Source of the DNA: Mesorhizobium sp. WSM4306
Lineage (GTDB): Bacteria > Pseudomonadota > Alphaproteobacteria > Rhizobiales > Rhizobiaceae
DNA: 64,000 bases
Assembly: GCF_007003975.1 (NCBI RefSeq)
Contig: NZ_VFTC01000022.1
Location: 1 to 64,000, forward strand
Reading direction: 5' to 3'
The notes beneath the pieces were generated by a model. The model saw only the letters and a list, made by a program, of their open reading frames with translations. It was not told where the DNA came from and made no database searches. Positions 53,412-61,403 of this stretch are shown in pieces. The position numbers were made by a program, and so were the translations under genes. Numbering within the stretch: position 1 is the stretch's first letter; the number at the start of each line of letters is the position of its first letter.

Positions 53412-54239
53412 ATGGCTCGCCAGACCACTTCATTGATCTATGAGGATTTGCGACTGGTCGATGCAGACAGGCTGCGCAGACTGGTTAGAATGGGTGCCTA
53501 TGAAGGGCATACGGGAGGGCTTGCGCGCGGCAAGCTCCAGGCCAATGTCGTGATTGTGCCGCGCAGCTTCTCCAGCGATTTCCATCAGTTTTGCGTCCGC
53601 AACCCGAAACCCTGTCCTTTGGTGGGCGTGAGCCGCGCCGGCAGTCCATTGCTCCCGACTCTGGGTGACATCGATATCCGCACCGATGCGCCCCAGTACA
53701 ACATTTATTGCTTCGGCGAGATGATCCATCGGAAAACCGACATCATCGACCTGTGGCGAGATGACTTTGCCGTTTTCGCGTTGGGCAGCTCGCTTACCGT
53801 CGAAGCCGCCCTTGCCGAGAAGGGCATCAAACTCCGCAGCATCGGATGCGGCAAAGCCTTGCCCAAATTCCGGACCAGGATCGAGACGCACGGCGTCGGA
53901 TCCTTTGGTGGTGAAATGGTCGTCTCCATGCGCCCGATAAGGCGTTGCGACGTCGACAAGGTTCGCGTCCTCACCGCACGCTTCCCGCATGCCCACGGCT
54001 CTCCTATCCACGTCGGAGAGCCCACCATCATTGGGATAAAAGACTTGATGGCCCCCGACTGGGGTGACGCGGTCGAGATCATGGAAGGGGAGGTTCCTGT
54101 ATTTTGGGCCAGTAGCCTGACCGCCCAAGATGCTCTCGCTCGTGCCGAACTCGCAATCTCGATCACCGTCTCGCCGGGGCACATGCTGATCACGGACTTG
54201 GATGCGCGAGCAGATGCAGGCGCTTTCAAGGTCTATTAG
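53412..54239 (+). CDS. DUF1445 / D-glutamate cyclase-like putative hydro-lyase
   Basis: The 275-residue protein matches the DUF1445 (putative hydro-lyase, D-glutamate cyclase-like) family: LARGKLQANVVIVPRSFSSD, FCVRNPKPCPLVGVS, NIYCFGEMI.R..DI..LWRDDFA.FALGSS, GGEMVVSMRPI, GEVPVFWA and a final SPGHMLITD. ATG 53412 is preferred. The N-terminus is shorter than usual for the family, so a slightly truncated 5' end is possible. A 170-bp A/T-rich gap separates it from sctT. No functional link with secretion is evident. Confidence 0.85.
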   Translation: MARQTTSLIYEDLRLVDADRLRRLVRMGAYEGHTGGLARGKLQANVVIVPRSFSSDFHQFCVRNPKPCPLVGVSRAGSPLLPTLGDIDIRTDAPQYNIYCFGEMIHRKTDIIDLWRDDFAVFALGSSLTVEAALAEKGIKLRSIGCGKALPKFRTRIETHGVGSFGGEMVVSMRPIRRCDVDKVRVLTARFPHAHGSPIHVGEPTIIGIKDLMAPDWGDAVEIMEGEVPVFWASSLTAQDALARAELAISITVSPGHMLITDLDARADAGAFKVY

Positions 54240-54311
54240 CAAGCGCAAGGCAGTCATCTCGACCCTTCAAGAGAGACTGCGCGGACCCACTGTCGGCCTC
54301 CGCCAGGAGCA

Positions 54312-54365
54312 AAAAATCGTCCGATTGGTCCCGATAGTTGGCGAAACCTCGGAAGATTTTTCGTG
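54312..54365. repeat. 54-bp dispersed direct repeat, copy B
   Basis: 47 of 54 bases match 19809-19862 in the same orientation. It lies 72 bp after the end of the DUF1445 gene in noncoding DNA, at the right edge of the secretion block. Confidence 0.75.
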
Positions 54366-54490
54366 CCAGTTCTTGAGCGTGCCTATCATGACGAGCATCT
54401 TTCCTACGCCGGCCCGAGACTCATCGGCGCGACAGGTGTAGCCACCAAGCGCGTGGTCGGCCGGCGTTTGCGCCACCGCCCTACCATTTG

Positions 54491-54631
54491 ATGTCCGAAG
54501 TAAGCTTTCCGACGATCGATGCACTGAAAAGCTGTGCAGCGTCCAAGGGCGGCAAGGAAGCCTTGGAGCACGCCGCGTCGTTCAGTTCCGGCGGCGCGCC
54601 GACGATCATCGTCGTCACCGACGAGACTTAA
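54491..54631 (+). CDS. Small open reading frame, possibly a gene remnant
   Basis: 46 codons from ATG 54491 to TAA 54631 read SEVSFPTIDALKSCAASKGG and end GGAPTIIVVTDET. The composition is protein-like, but there is no recognised family and no strong ribosome binding site. It may be a remnant at the boundary between the secretion block and the sugar locus. The rest of 54240-54677 shows no gene apart from the repeat. Confidence 0.3.
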   Translation: MSEVSFPTIDALKSCAASKGGKEALEHAASFSSGGAPTIIVVTDET

Positions 54632-54677
54632 TACTCGTCGCGACACAATCCAACAGGCGCAAGGGTTGGCTCCTGAA

Positions 54678-55793
54678 TCAGATCGGCAACGCGAATTCTG
54701 CAGCGAGTTCGATGGCACGGCCTTCTCGGGCCGATCTTTGGGCGGCGAGGCCCATGATGACAGCCCACCAGCCGTCCTGTGGCGTCACCTCGACCTGGCC
54801 TTGCCCGCGAACCGCGGCGGCGAAGCGCACATGCTGGAAATAGGTCGAACCATTGTGATCGCCCGCTGCGAGAAGCCGGGGGGCGACCGGGATCTCCAGC
54901 AGGCGCGGTCCGGGCGGATTACGTGGACTGACGATCAGCTGCGGCCTGGGGGCGTCGCCGAGATGCTTCGGCCAGAAGCGCCCCGGCCCGGGCACCAGAC
55001 ATTCTATCTTTCCGTTGCCGCCGACGGCAGTGAGTTCCTCCTGGTAGCGGCTGCCTTCGGCGAACATGCACAGTTCCAGCATGGCGCACGCGCCGCTGGC
55101 GAAGTCGACGAGCACATAGCCATGGTCGAGAATATCCGGCGTCTTGCCGTCGTAGCGCTCGTCGAGATGGTTCACCGCCAGTCCGGCGCTCGCCATCACG
55201 CGAACAGGGTCGGATTTGAGTATCAGCCGCATCAGGTCGAAGAAGTGGCAGCATTTCTCGACGAAGGTGCCGCCGGTGTTGCGGTTGAAGCGGTTCCAGT
55301 CGCCGACCTTGGCCAGAAAGGGGAAGCGATGCTCGCGAATGGTCAGCATGCGGATGCCGCCGGTGGCATCGGCGGCCTGCTCGAGGAAGGCGGCGACCGG
55401 CGGCATGTAGCGGTATTCCATCGCCACCCACACCAGCGGCAACCGGGCGGTCAGGGCCGCAATTCGCCCCGCATCGGCGGCGTCGGTGAACAGCGGCTTT
55501 TCCACCAGCACCGGCAGCGGGCGCAGCGCCGCGATCTCCTCCAACTGGGCGAGGTGACGGTGGTTGGGGCTGGCGATCAAGATGCAGTCGACCGCGTCCA
55601 CGGCCAGCAGCCCGGCAATCGAGTTAGCCGGGCGGGCGCCCGGCGTCAGCGCCAGCGCCTGCGCCAGCATTTCGGGGTCGGGCTCGAAAATCGCGACCAC
55701 ATGAGCGTCAGGCAGCAGCGCGATGTTGCGGATGTGCTCTTGGCCCATCATGCCGCAGCCGATGATGCCGTAGCCGATCGATAATTTGGTCAC
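54678..55793 (-). CDS. Gfo/Idh/MocA-family oxidoreductase
   Basis: The 371-residue NAD(P)-dependent sugar or cyclitol oxidoreductase has the nucleotide motif YGIIGCGMMGQEHIRNI at the N-terminus, the EKP catalytic motif (PVLVEKPLF, about residue 96) and the family middle-domain pattern GGTFVEKCCHFFDLMR. It starts at GTG 55793; a longer upstream frame reads into the GntR gene. It lies 23 bp downstream of the gntR gene on the same strand, so the two form an operon. The substrate cannot be told. Confidence 0.92.
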   Translation of the reverse strand: MTKLSIGYGIIGCGMMGQEHIRNIALLPDAHVVAIFEPDPEMLAQALALTPGARPANSIAGLLAVDAVDCILIASPNHRHLAQLEEIAALRPLPVLVEKPLFTDAADAGRIAALTARLPLVWVAMEYRYMPPVAAFLEQAADATGGIRMLTIREHRFPFLAKVGDWNRFNRNTGGTFVEKCCHFFDLMRLILKSDPVRVMASAGLAVNHLDERYDGKTPDILDHGYVLVDFASGACAMLELCMFAEGSRYQEELTAVGGNGKIECLVPGPGRFWPKHLGDAPRPQLIVSPRNPPGPRLLEIPVAPRLLAAGDHNGSTYFQHVRFAAAVRGQGQVEVTPQDGWWAVIMGLAAQRSAREGRAIELAAEFALPI

Positions 55794-55816
55794 GCGGCGC
55801 CTTTCCTTTTTCAGGT

Positions 55817-56554
55817 CTATTTGAAACGGGTGACGTAGCGCGCCACGTCCGGATCGAACCAACTCCGGGAATATTCCACGCTGGCTCCGTCATCGGCCCA
55901 GGCGATGCGCTCGATGAAGCCTACCACCGTTCCCGCCAGCGGCCTGAAATCGGTCGGCGCCCAGCCGGGCGCGGGCGCGACGGAGATGCGATCCTCGGCG
56001 CGGGCAACCGAGAAGCCAAGCGCGAGCCGGTAATGGAGATAGAGCGATTCCGAGATGTCATCGCGGTCGATCCGCTCGGCGCGGCTGGCGTCGAGCCAGA
56101 TCTCCTCAACCGCGGCCGGCTCGCCATCGAGCCGCCGCAGCCGGCGGATGCGGTGGGCCTCGCGCGCGCTTCCGAATTCCAGCAGGTCGGACGATTTCGA
56201 CAGCCGGTCGACCGACAGCACCTCCGCGGTCGGCAGCCCGCCGCCGTCGATGCGCTCCAGCCGGAAGAAGGCATAGACCCCGAGCAGGTCGCCGCTCGCC
56301 CGCACATAATTGCCCGATCCCTGAATGCGGTCGAGCAGGCCTTTCTCGGTCAGGTCGGCCAGCGCGCGCCGGAGCGTGCCGACGGCGATCCCCAGGTTTT
56401 GCGCCATCTCGCGCTCAGTGGGCAGCCGTGCGCCGTCGGCAAGCCGGCCAGCGGCGATTTCGCGGATCAGCATTTCGCTGATCTGAAGGTGCACCGGTAG
56501 TGGCCCGCGCAACTGGCTGGATCGATGGCCGGGGTCGGCCCTGGTCAACTGCAT
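55817..56554 (-). CDS. GntR-family (HutC/UTRA type) regulator
   Basis: The 245-residue regulator has a winged helix-turn-helix (about residues 18-85; PLPVHLQISEMLIREIAAGRL, LPTEREMAQNLGIAVGTLRRALADLTEKGLL) and a C-terminal UTRA ligand domain (about residues 100-235; RIRRLRRLDGEPAAVEEIWLD). It is divergent from the monooxygenase gene at 56679, and the 124-bp gap holds an inverted repeat suited to its binding. It probably controls both transcription units. Confidence 0.93.
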   Translation of the reverse strand: MQLTRADPGHRSSQLRGPLPVHLQISEMLIREIAAGRLADGARLPTEREMAQNLGIAVGTLRRALADLTEKGLLDRIQGSGNYVRASGDLLGVYAFFRLERIDGGGLPTAEVLSVDRLSKSSDLLEFGSAREAHRIRRLRRLDGEPAAVEEIWLDASRAERIDRDDISESLYLHYRLALGFSVARAEDRISVAPAPGWAPTDFRPLAGTVVGFIERIAWADDGASVEYSRSWFDPDVARYVTRFK

Positions 56555-56594
56555 TCTGCTCCTCAGTGGATCTTAGCCTCTGCCCGCAAAATTG

Positions 56595-56603
56595 ATACAG
56601 TAT
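56595..56603. promoter_or_regulatory. Candidate GntR operator
   Basis: ATACAGTAT is a short inverted repeat (ATAC-A-GTAT) inside the TTGATACAGTATTGATC region between the divergent gntR and monooxygenase genes. Length and A/T-rich symmetry resemble HutC-type operators, but this is a single site found by eye. Confidence 0.35.
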
Positions 56604-56678
56604 TGATCTACATAAAACCCGATGCTACGCAAGTCCCATTCGCACTGCCCAAGCCAGCGACCTTCCAAGAGAGCGGCC

Positions 56679-57836
56679 ATGACCATCGTCCCCATCACCT
56701 CGCCGGATCTCGACGCAGCCGAAATCTCCTGGTTTGCCGCGCTCTGCTCGGACGATTACCGCCATCTCGGCGTGCCGGACGGCGCGCTGCGCTCGAGTTG
56801 GGCGCATTGCTCCGAGATCGTGAAGACGTCGGAGGAACTCGGCTTCCGCAACATTCTGTGTCCATCGTCCTACCAGGTCGGCCAGGACACGCTGAGCTTC
56901 GTTGCCGGCTGCGCGCCGATCACGTCGAAGATCAATCTGCTGGCGGCCGTGCGCTGCGGCGAGATGCAGCCCATCATGCTGGCGCGTACGGTTGCCACGC
57001 TGGACCATATGCTGGAAGGCCGGCTGACGCTGAACGTCATCTCGTCGGATTTTCCCGGCGAGACAGCCGTAAGCGCCTACCGCTACCAGCGCTCGCGCGA
57101 GGTGGTACAGATCCTGCGCCAGGCCTGGACACGGGACAGCATTGATTTCGAGGGTGAGATCTATCGTTTCAAAGGGGTCTCAACGGCGCCGGCCAAGCCC
57201 TATCAGCAGAATGGCGGTCCGCTGCTCTATTTCGGCGGCTATTCGCCGGATGCGCTCGAACTTTGCGCCGAACAGTGCGACGTCTATCTGATGTGGCCGG
57301 AAACCAGGGAGGAACTGGCCAAAAGCATGAAGGCCGTGCATGAGCGCGCCGCGCGGCACGGGCGCACGCTCGACTACGGCCTGCGCATCCACATGATCGT
57401 GCGCGACACCGAGGCCGAGGCGAAGGAATACGCGCGCGAACTGGTTTCGAAGCTGGACGACGAACAGGGCAGGGCGATCCGCGAACGGGCGCTCGACGCC
57501 CGATCGCTCGGCGTATCGCACCAGGCCAGGAACCGCGAGATCGCCGACGCGGAAGGCTATGTCGAGCCGCATTTGTGGACGGGCGTCGGGCGGGCGCGTT
57601 CAGGCTGCGGCGCGGCCCTTGTCGGCTCGGTCGACCAGGTGCTGTCGGAAATCGAGGCCTACAGGAAAATGGGCATCCGCGCCTTCATCTTCTCCGGCTA
57701 TCCGCATCTCGATGAGGCGCGGCATTTCGGCACCAAGGTGCTGCCACAGCTCAAGACCTGTTCGCTGCCGCATGCCTATGGCCGGGTGCCGGACGAGATG
57801 CCGGCCACGCCGTTGGGAACCGGGGAGCGGCACTGA
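56679..57836 (+). CDS. LLM-class flavin-dependent monooxygenase
   Basis: The 385-residue luciferase-like (alkanesulfonate monooxygenase-type) enzyme uses FMNH2. Family stretches include EELGFRNILCPSSY, INLLAAVRCGEMQPIMLARTVATLDHMLEGRLTLNVISSD, FEGEIYRF.G and GGYSPDALELCAEQCDVYLMWPET, and GSVDQVLSEIEAYRKMGIRAFIFSGYPH. ATG 56679 is preceded by a purine-rich site. Its stop overlaps the start of a flavin reductase, forming a two-component system. Members of this family desulfonate sulfonates or oxidise other small organics; the substrate here is unknown. Confidence 0.92.
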   Translation: MTIVPITSPDLDAAEISWFAALCSDDYRHLGVPDGALRSSWAHCSEIVKTSEELGFRNILCPSSYQVGQDTLSFVAGCAPITSKINLLAAVRCGEMQPIMLARTVATLDHMLEGRLTLNVISSDFPGETAVSAYRYQRSREVVQILRQAWTRDSIDFEGEIYRFKGVSTAPAKPYQQNGGPLLYFGGYSPDALELCAEQCDVYLMWPETREELAKSMKAVHERAARHGRTLDYGLRIHMIVRDTEAEAKEYARELVSKLDDEQGRAIRERALDARSLGVSHQARNREIADAEGYVEPHLWTGVGRARSGCGAALVGSVDQVLSEIEAYRKMGIRAFIFSGYPHLDEARHFGTKVLPQLKTCSLPHAYGRVPDEMPATPLGTGERH

Positions 57837-58318
57837 TGGAACATGTCGTGTTTGATCCCGGCAGTCTGCGCAACGCGTTCGGGCGCTTCGCCACCGGTGT
57901 CACGGTGGTCACCGCCGGCACGGCCGGCGGGCCGCTTGCCATCACCGCCAACAGCTTCTCGTCGGTGTCACTCGATCCGCCTTTGGTGCTGTGGTCGATC
58001 GGGCGCCACTCACGCCGCTTCGATGCTTTTGCCAGCGCCGCCCACTACGCCATCCACGTGCTGGCGCAGGATCAGGCCGATCTGTGCTGGCGCTTCTCGA
58101 AATCCGGCTCCGACTTTGCCGGTCTCGACCTCGCCTGGAACGCTCATGGGGTACCGCTGCTGCCGCGGGCGCTGGCGCGGTTCGAATGCAGCGTCGCCGA
58201 CCGCTTCCCGGCCGGCGATCACATGATCCTGCTGGGGCGCGTGCTGGAACTGGAGACGCAGGACGGTTCGCCGCTGCTGTTTGCCGGCGGCACGTCGCAG
58301 GCTCAAGGCGCCGGCTGA
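57836..58318 (+). CDS. Flavin reductase (HpaC-like)
   Basis: The 160-residue flavin reductase-like domain protein has FGRFATGVTVVTAG, LAITANSFSSVSLDPPLVLWSI and HYAIHVLAQDQ, and it ends at the typical beta-barrel strand SPLLFAGG. It would supply reduced FMN to the monooxygenase encoded just upstream. Its 3' end overlaps the convergent lacI-type gene by 16 bases. Confidence 0.92.
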   Translation: MEHVVFDPGSLRNAFGRFATGVTVVTAGTAGGPLAITANSFSSVSLDPPLVLWSIGRHSRRFDAFASAAHYAIHVLAQDQADLCWRFSKSGSDFAGLDLAWNAHGVPLLPRALARFECSVADRFPAGDHMILLGRVLELETQDGSPLLFAGGTSQAQGAG

Positions 58319-59367
58319 TGTCGGCCGGCGCCGGCCCGGGCTGGTGCCGTCGACTGGCGCACCACCAGATTGCAGGCAAGCTCGACGCGGCGCGGCAGCC
58401 CCGAATGGGCCATGTCATCGAGCAGCAGGCTGAGTGCTGCCGAGCCGATCTCGCGCATGGGAATGTGCATCGCCGTCAGCGGCGGGCTGCAGAAGGCCGC
58501 CAGCGGCAGGTCGTCCATACCGACGACGGAGACATCGGCGGGTACCGTATAGCCGGCCTCCTGGACGCCGGCGATGGCGCCGAAGGCCAGGCTGTCGCCG
58601 GCTGTCAGCACGGCGGTGAAGTCGAGACCACGCGCGGCGATGCGCTCTTTCACCGCCTTGCTGGCAAGTTCGGGCAGCCAATCCTGCACCTCGACCACGA
58701 GATCCTCGAAGCCGGCCGCGCCGCTGGCCACCAAAGCATCGCGCCAGCCTTCGTAGCGGCGCTCGATGGTGCGCCGGCCGCGCCGCATCAGAAACAGGAT
58801 GCGGCGGTGGCCAAGGCCGATGAGATGCTGCGCGGCAAGCATGGCGGCGGAGCGGTTGCAGGGCGTGACCGAGGAGTGGCGCATCGAGGGATCGTCGCCG
58901 TTGACGAGCACGATCGGCTTGGAAAATCCGGCCGCCAGCGTCAGCACGTCGTCATCATCCAGCGTCAGGAACAAGCAGCCGGCGACGCTGTCGTCGCGCT
59001 CGGATTCGCGCAGCAGCGCGATTTCATCCTCTGGCGTCGAGACCGGCCGGGTCACCAGTTCGACGCCGAGCAGCCGGGCGCGTTCGTTGAGCCCGTCGAG
59101 CACGTGGTAGGTGAACTGGCTGCGGGCGCTGTCGACCATGGCCACGCTGCTTGCCGCCAGGATCACCTTGCGACCGGCGACCGAGGCCGGGATGGCGTAG
59201 TTCATCGATTTCGCCGTCTCGATAATGGTGGTGCGCAGTTCTTCGCGCACGCCGCCGACACCGCTCAGCGCCCGCGAGGCGGTGCTGACCGAGACACCGC
59301 AGCGCGCCGCGATCTCCTCGAGTCGAATGCGGCGGCTGGGGCGACCCCTTTTGCCTTGGACTGTCAT
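58303..59367 (-). CDS. LacI-family transcriptional regulator
   Basis: The 354-residue repressor has a LacI helix-turn-helix with recognition pattern RLEEIAARCGVSVSTASRALSG, then the hinge helix and the periplasmic-binding-like domain (SVAGCLFLTLDDDD, HRRILFLMRRG, VLTAGDSLAFGAIAGVQEAG, VSVVGMDDLPLAAFCSPPLTAM). It is divergent from the GH105-like operon and likely represses it. An 8-bp palindrome in the intergenic region is a candidate operator. Confidence 0.94.
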   Translation of the reverse strand: MTVQGKRGRPSRRIRLEEIAARCGVSVSTASRALSGVGGVREELRTTIIETAKSMNYAIPASVAGRKVILAASSVAMVDSARSQFTYHVLDGLNERARLLGVELVTRPVSTPEDEIALLRESERDDSVAGCLFLTLDDDDVLTLAAGFSKPIVLVNGDDPSMRHSSVTPCNRSAAMLAAQHLIGLGHRRILFLMRRGRRTIERRYEGWRDALVASGAAGFEDLVVEVQDWLPELASKAVKERIAARGLDFTAVLTAGDSLAFGAIAGVQEAGYTVPADVSVVGMDDLPLAAFCSPPLTAMHIPMREIGSAALSLLLDDMAHSGLPRRVELACNLVVRQSTAPARAGAGRHQPAP

Positions 59368-59412
59368 GTGCCTCTCCAGCAGTGCCGTTCAATCCTGCAA
59401 AAAATTTTCAGA

Positions 59413-59420
59413 TTGCGCAA
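59413..59420. promoter_or_regulatory. Candidate LacI-type operator
   Basis: TTGCGCAA is a perfect palindrome with the central CG typical of LacI-family operators, flanked by TTTTCAGA and GAAAAATG. It lies in the 105-bp region between the divergent lacI and GH105-like genes. Confidence 0.5.
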
Positions 59421-59472
59421 GAAAAATGCCTGTGGGACAGTTCTGACAGAAGCGGAAAAACCCGGAGGAGTG

Positions 59473-60573
59473 ATGCCGCTGTCGCCCGAACGCCTGAATT
59501 CCGCGCTCGCCAGCCTCGTTGCCGGCATGACCGGCCTGCGCCATGACGGGCGGTTCGACGAGCCCAATCTCGACGGCACGCCGGGCGACTATGTCAGCTT
59601 CGACAGTTGGGAATGGCCGCAAGGCGTTGGGCTCTACGGGCTGGTGCGGTTGTGGGCGCAGACCGGCGACGAGCAGCTGCTGTGGACGATCGAGGCCTGG
59701 TATGACCGGCGCATCGCCGCCGGGCTGCCGGCGATGAATGTCAACACCACCGCGCCCTTGCTGGCGCTGAGCGAATTGTGGCGACGCCAGCGCCAGCCGC
59801 GTTTCGAGCCTGTCTTGCGCGGCTGGGCCGAGCAGATCGTAGCCGCAATGCCGCGGACGCCCGAAGGCGGCTTCCAGCACGATGTCTCGGACCGAGTCAA
59901 CGATGGCGAATTGTGGGACGACACGCTGTTCATGGTGGCGCTGTTTCTTGCATCCTATGGCCAGGCCGCCGGTGAGCGGCGCTTCGTTGAGGAAGCTGAA
60001 CGGCAGTTCCTCGTTCATGCGCGCTATCTCGCCGATCCGGCATCGGGGCTGTGGTTTCATGGCTGGGCGTTCGAAGGCCGCAACAATTTCGCTCGGGCGC
60101 TATGGGCGCGGGGCAATGCCTGGATCACGGTCGGCATCCTCGACCTGATGGAGTTCGCCGAGATCGCCCCTTCGGTGAAAGCCTACCTGCTTGGCATGCT
60201 GGAGACGCAGATCGAGGCGCTGCTGAAGCTGCAGGCGAAGTCGGGCGCGTGGCGTACCTTGCTTGACGATCCGACCTCTTATGAAGAGATCTCGGCCACG
60301 GCCGGCTTCGGTTATGGGCTGATGAAAGCGGCAAGGCTTGGCATCGGCCCAGCGTGGTGCGAGACCGCCGGGTTGCGTGCGCTGGAAGCGGTCGTCGCTA
60401 ACATCGACGCCAACGGCGTGGTGGCCAACGTGTCCTACGGCACGCGCATGGGCCACGATCTGCAGTTCTATCGCGACATCCCGATCCATCCCACGGGCTA
60501 CGGCCAGGCGCTGGCGATATTGTGCCTGACCGAGGGCTCGCGGCATCTGCAGGCGAAGGTGGAGGCGGCATGA
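59473..60573 (+). CDS. GH88/GH105-type unsaturated uronyl hydrolase
   Basis: The 366-residue (alpha/alpha)6-barrel enzyme of the unsaturated rhamnogalacturonyl hydrolase type removes the 4,5-unsaturated uronic acid left by polysaccharide lyases. Seen: DSWEWPQGVGLYGLVRLW, the catalytic-Asp region ELWDDTLFMVALFLASYG, FARALWARGNAWITVGILDL and TAGFGYGLMKA. The start at 59473 follows a strong GGAGGAG; the frame stays open upstream through lacI antisense, which is not coding. No signal peptide is seen, so it acts on imported oligosaccharides. The stop overlaps kduI. Confidence 0.93.
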   Translation: MPLSPERLNSALASLVAGMTGLRHDGRFDEPNLDGTPGDYVSFDSWEWPQGVGLYGLVRLWAQTGDEQLLWTIEAWYDRRIAAGLPAMNVNTTAPLLALSELWRRQRQPRFEPVLRGWAEQIVAAMPRTPEGGFQHDVSDRVNDGELWDDTLFMVALFLASYGQAAGERRFVEEAERQFLVHARYLADPASGLWFHGWAFEGRNNFARALWARGNAWITVGILDLMEFAEIAPSVKAYLLGMLETQIEALLKLQAKSGAWRTLLDDPTSYEEISATAGFGYGLMKAARLGIGPAWCETAGLRALEAVVANIDANGVVANVSYGTRMGHDLQFYRDIPIHPTGYGQALAILCLTEGSRHLQAKVEAA

Positions 60574-61403
60574 TGCGGACGCTCTACGGCGCATCGCCGG
60601 CCGACATTGCCGGCATGGATACCGAGCGGCTGAGGGCCGAATTCCTGGTCGAGGGCCTGTTCCGGCCGGGCGCGATCGAATTCGCCTATACCCATATCGA
60701 CCGCATGATTGTCGGCGGCGCGGTGCCGCTCGCCAACCCGCTGCTGTTCGGCACCGGCGCGGATGTCGGCACGGAGCTGTTCTTCACGGCGCGCGAGATG
60801 GGCATCGCCAATCTCGGCGGCACCGGCAACGTCACTGTCGACGGCACGCGCTTCACCGTCGCCAGCCGCGACGTCGTCTATGTCGGCCGCGGCGCGCGCG
60901 AGGTGACGCTGGAAAGCGACGATCCGGAGCGGCCGGCGCATTTCTACATGAACTCGGTGCCGGCCGGCGCCGACATCCCGCATCGCCTTATCGCCAGGGG
61001 CGAGGCCAAGTCGCTGCTGCTGGGCGAGGAGGCGCGCGCCAACAAGCGCACGCTGCGCATGTATATCCATCCCGAGGTCGCCCCGTCATGCCTGCTGCTG
61101 ATGGGCATCACCGATCTCGCGCCGGGCAGCATCTGGAACACCATGCCGCCGCATCTGCACGAGCGGCGCATGGAGGCCTATTGCTATTTCGACCTCGCGG
61201 CGGCCGACCGGGTCGTCCATCTGATGGGCCAGCCCGACAACACCCGCCATTTGATGGTCGCAGACGGTGACGTCGTCCTGTCGCCGGCCTGGTCTATCCA
61301 TATGGGCGCCGGCACCGGCCCCTATGCCTTCGTCTGGGGTATGACCGGCGAGAACCAGGCCTACACCGATGTAGCCCCGGTTGCCGTGAAGGATCTGCGA
61401 TGA
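60570..61403 (+). CDS. kduI: 4-deoxy-L-threo-5-hexosulose-uronate ketol-isomerase
   Basis: The 277-residue KduI converts the 5-keto-4-deoxyuronate released from unsaturated uronic acids into 2,5-diketo-3-deoxygluconate. The cupin metal set is visible: His, His and Glu in PPHLHERRMEAYCYFDL and a later His in AWSIHMGAGTG. Length equals the family norm (about 278). It starts at ATG 60570 in an ATGA-like overlap with the hydrolase and overlaps the next gene the same way, so the three enzymes are co-translated. The gene for the next step (kduD) is not in the window. Confidence 0.95.
   Translation: MMRTLYGASPADIAGMDTERLRAEFLVEGLFRPGAIEFAYTHIDRMIVGGAVPLANPLLFGTGADVGTELFFTAREMGIANLGGTGNVTVDGTRFTVASRDVVYVGRGAREVTLESDDPERPAHFYMNSVPAGADIPHRLIARGEAKSLLLGEEARANKRTLRMYIHPEVAPSCLLLMGITDLAPGSIWNTMPPHLHERRMEAYCYFDLAAADRVVHLMGQPDNTRHLMVADGDVVLSPAWSIHMGAGTGPYAFVWGMTGENQAYTDVAPVAVKDLR

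Noticed and set aside
57991..59472. N-terminal extension of the GH105-like frame through the lacI gene
   Set aside because: The region is antisense to a clear LacI regulator. A strong GGAGGAG before ATG 59473 and the family length set the start.
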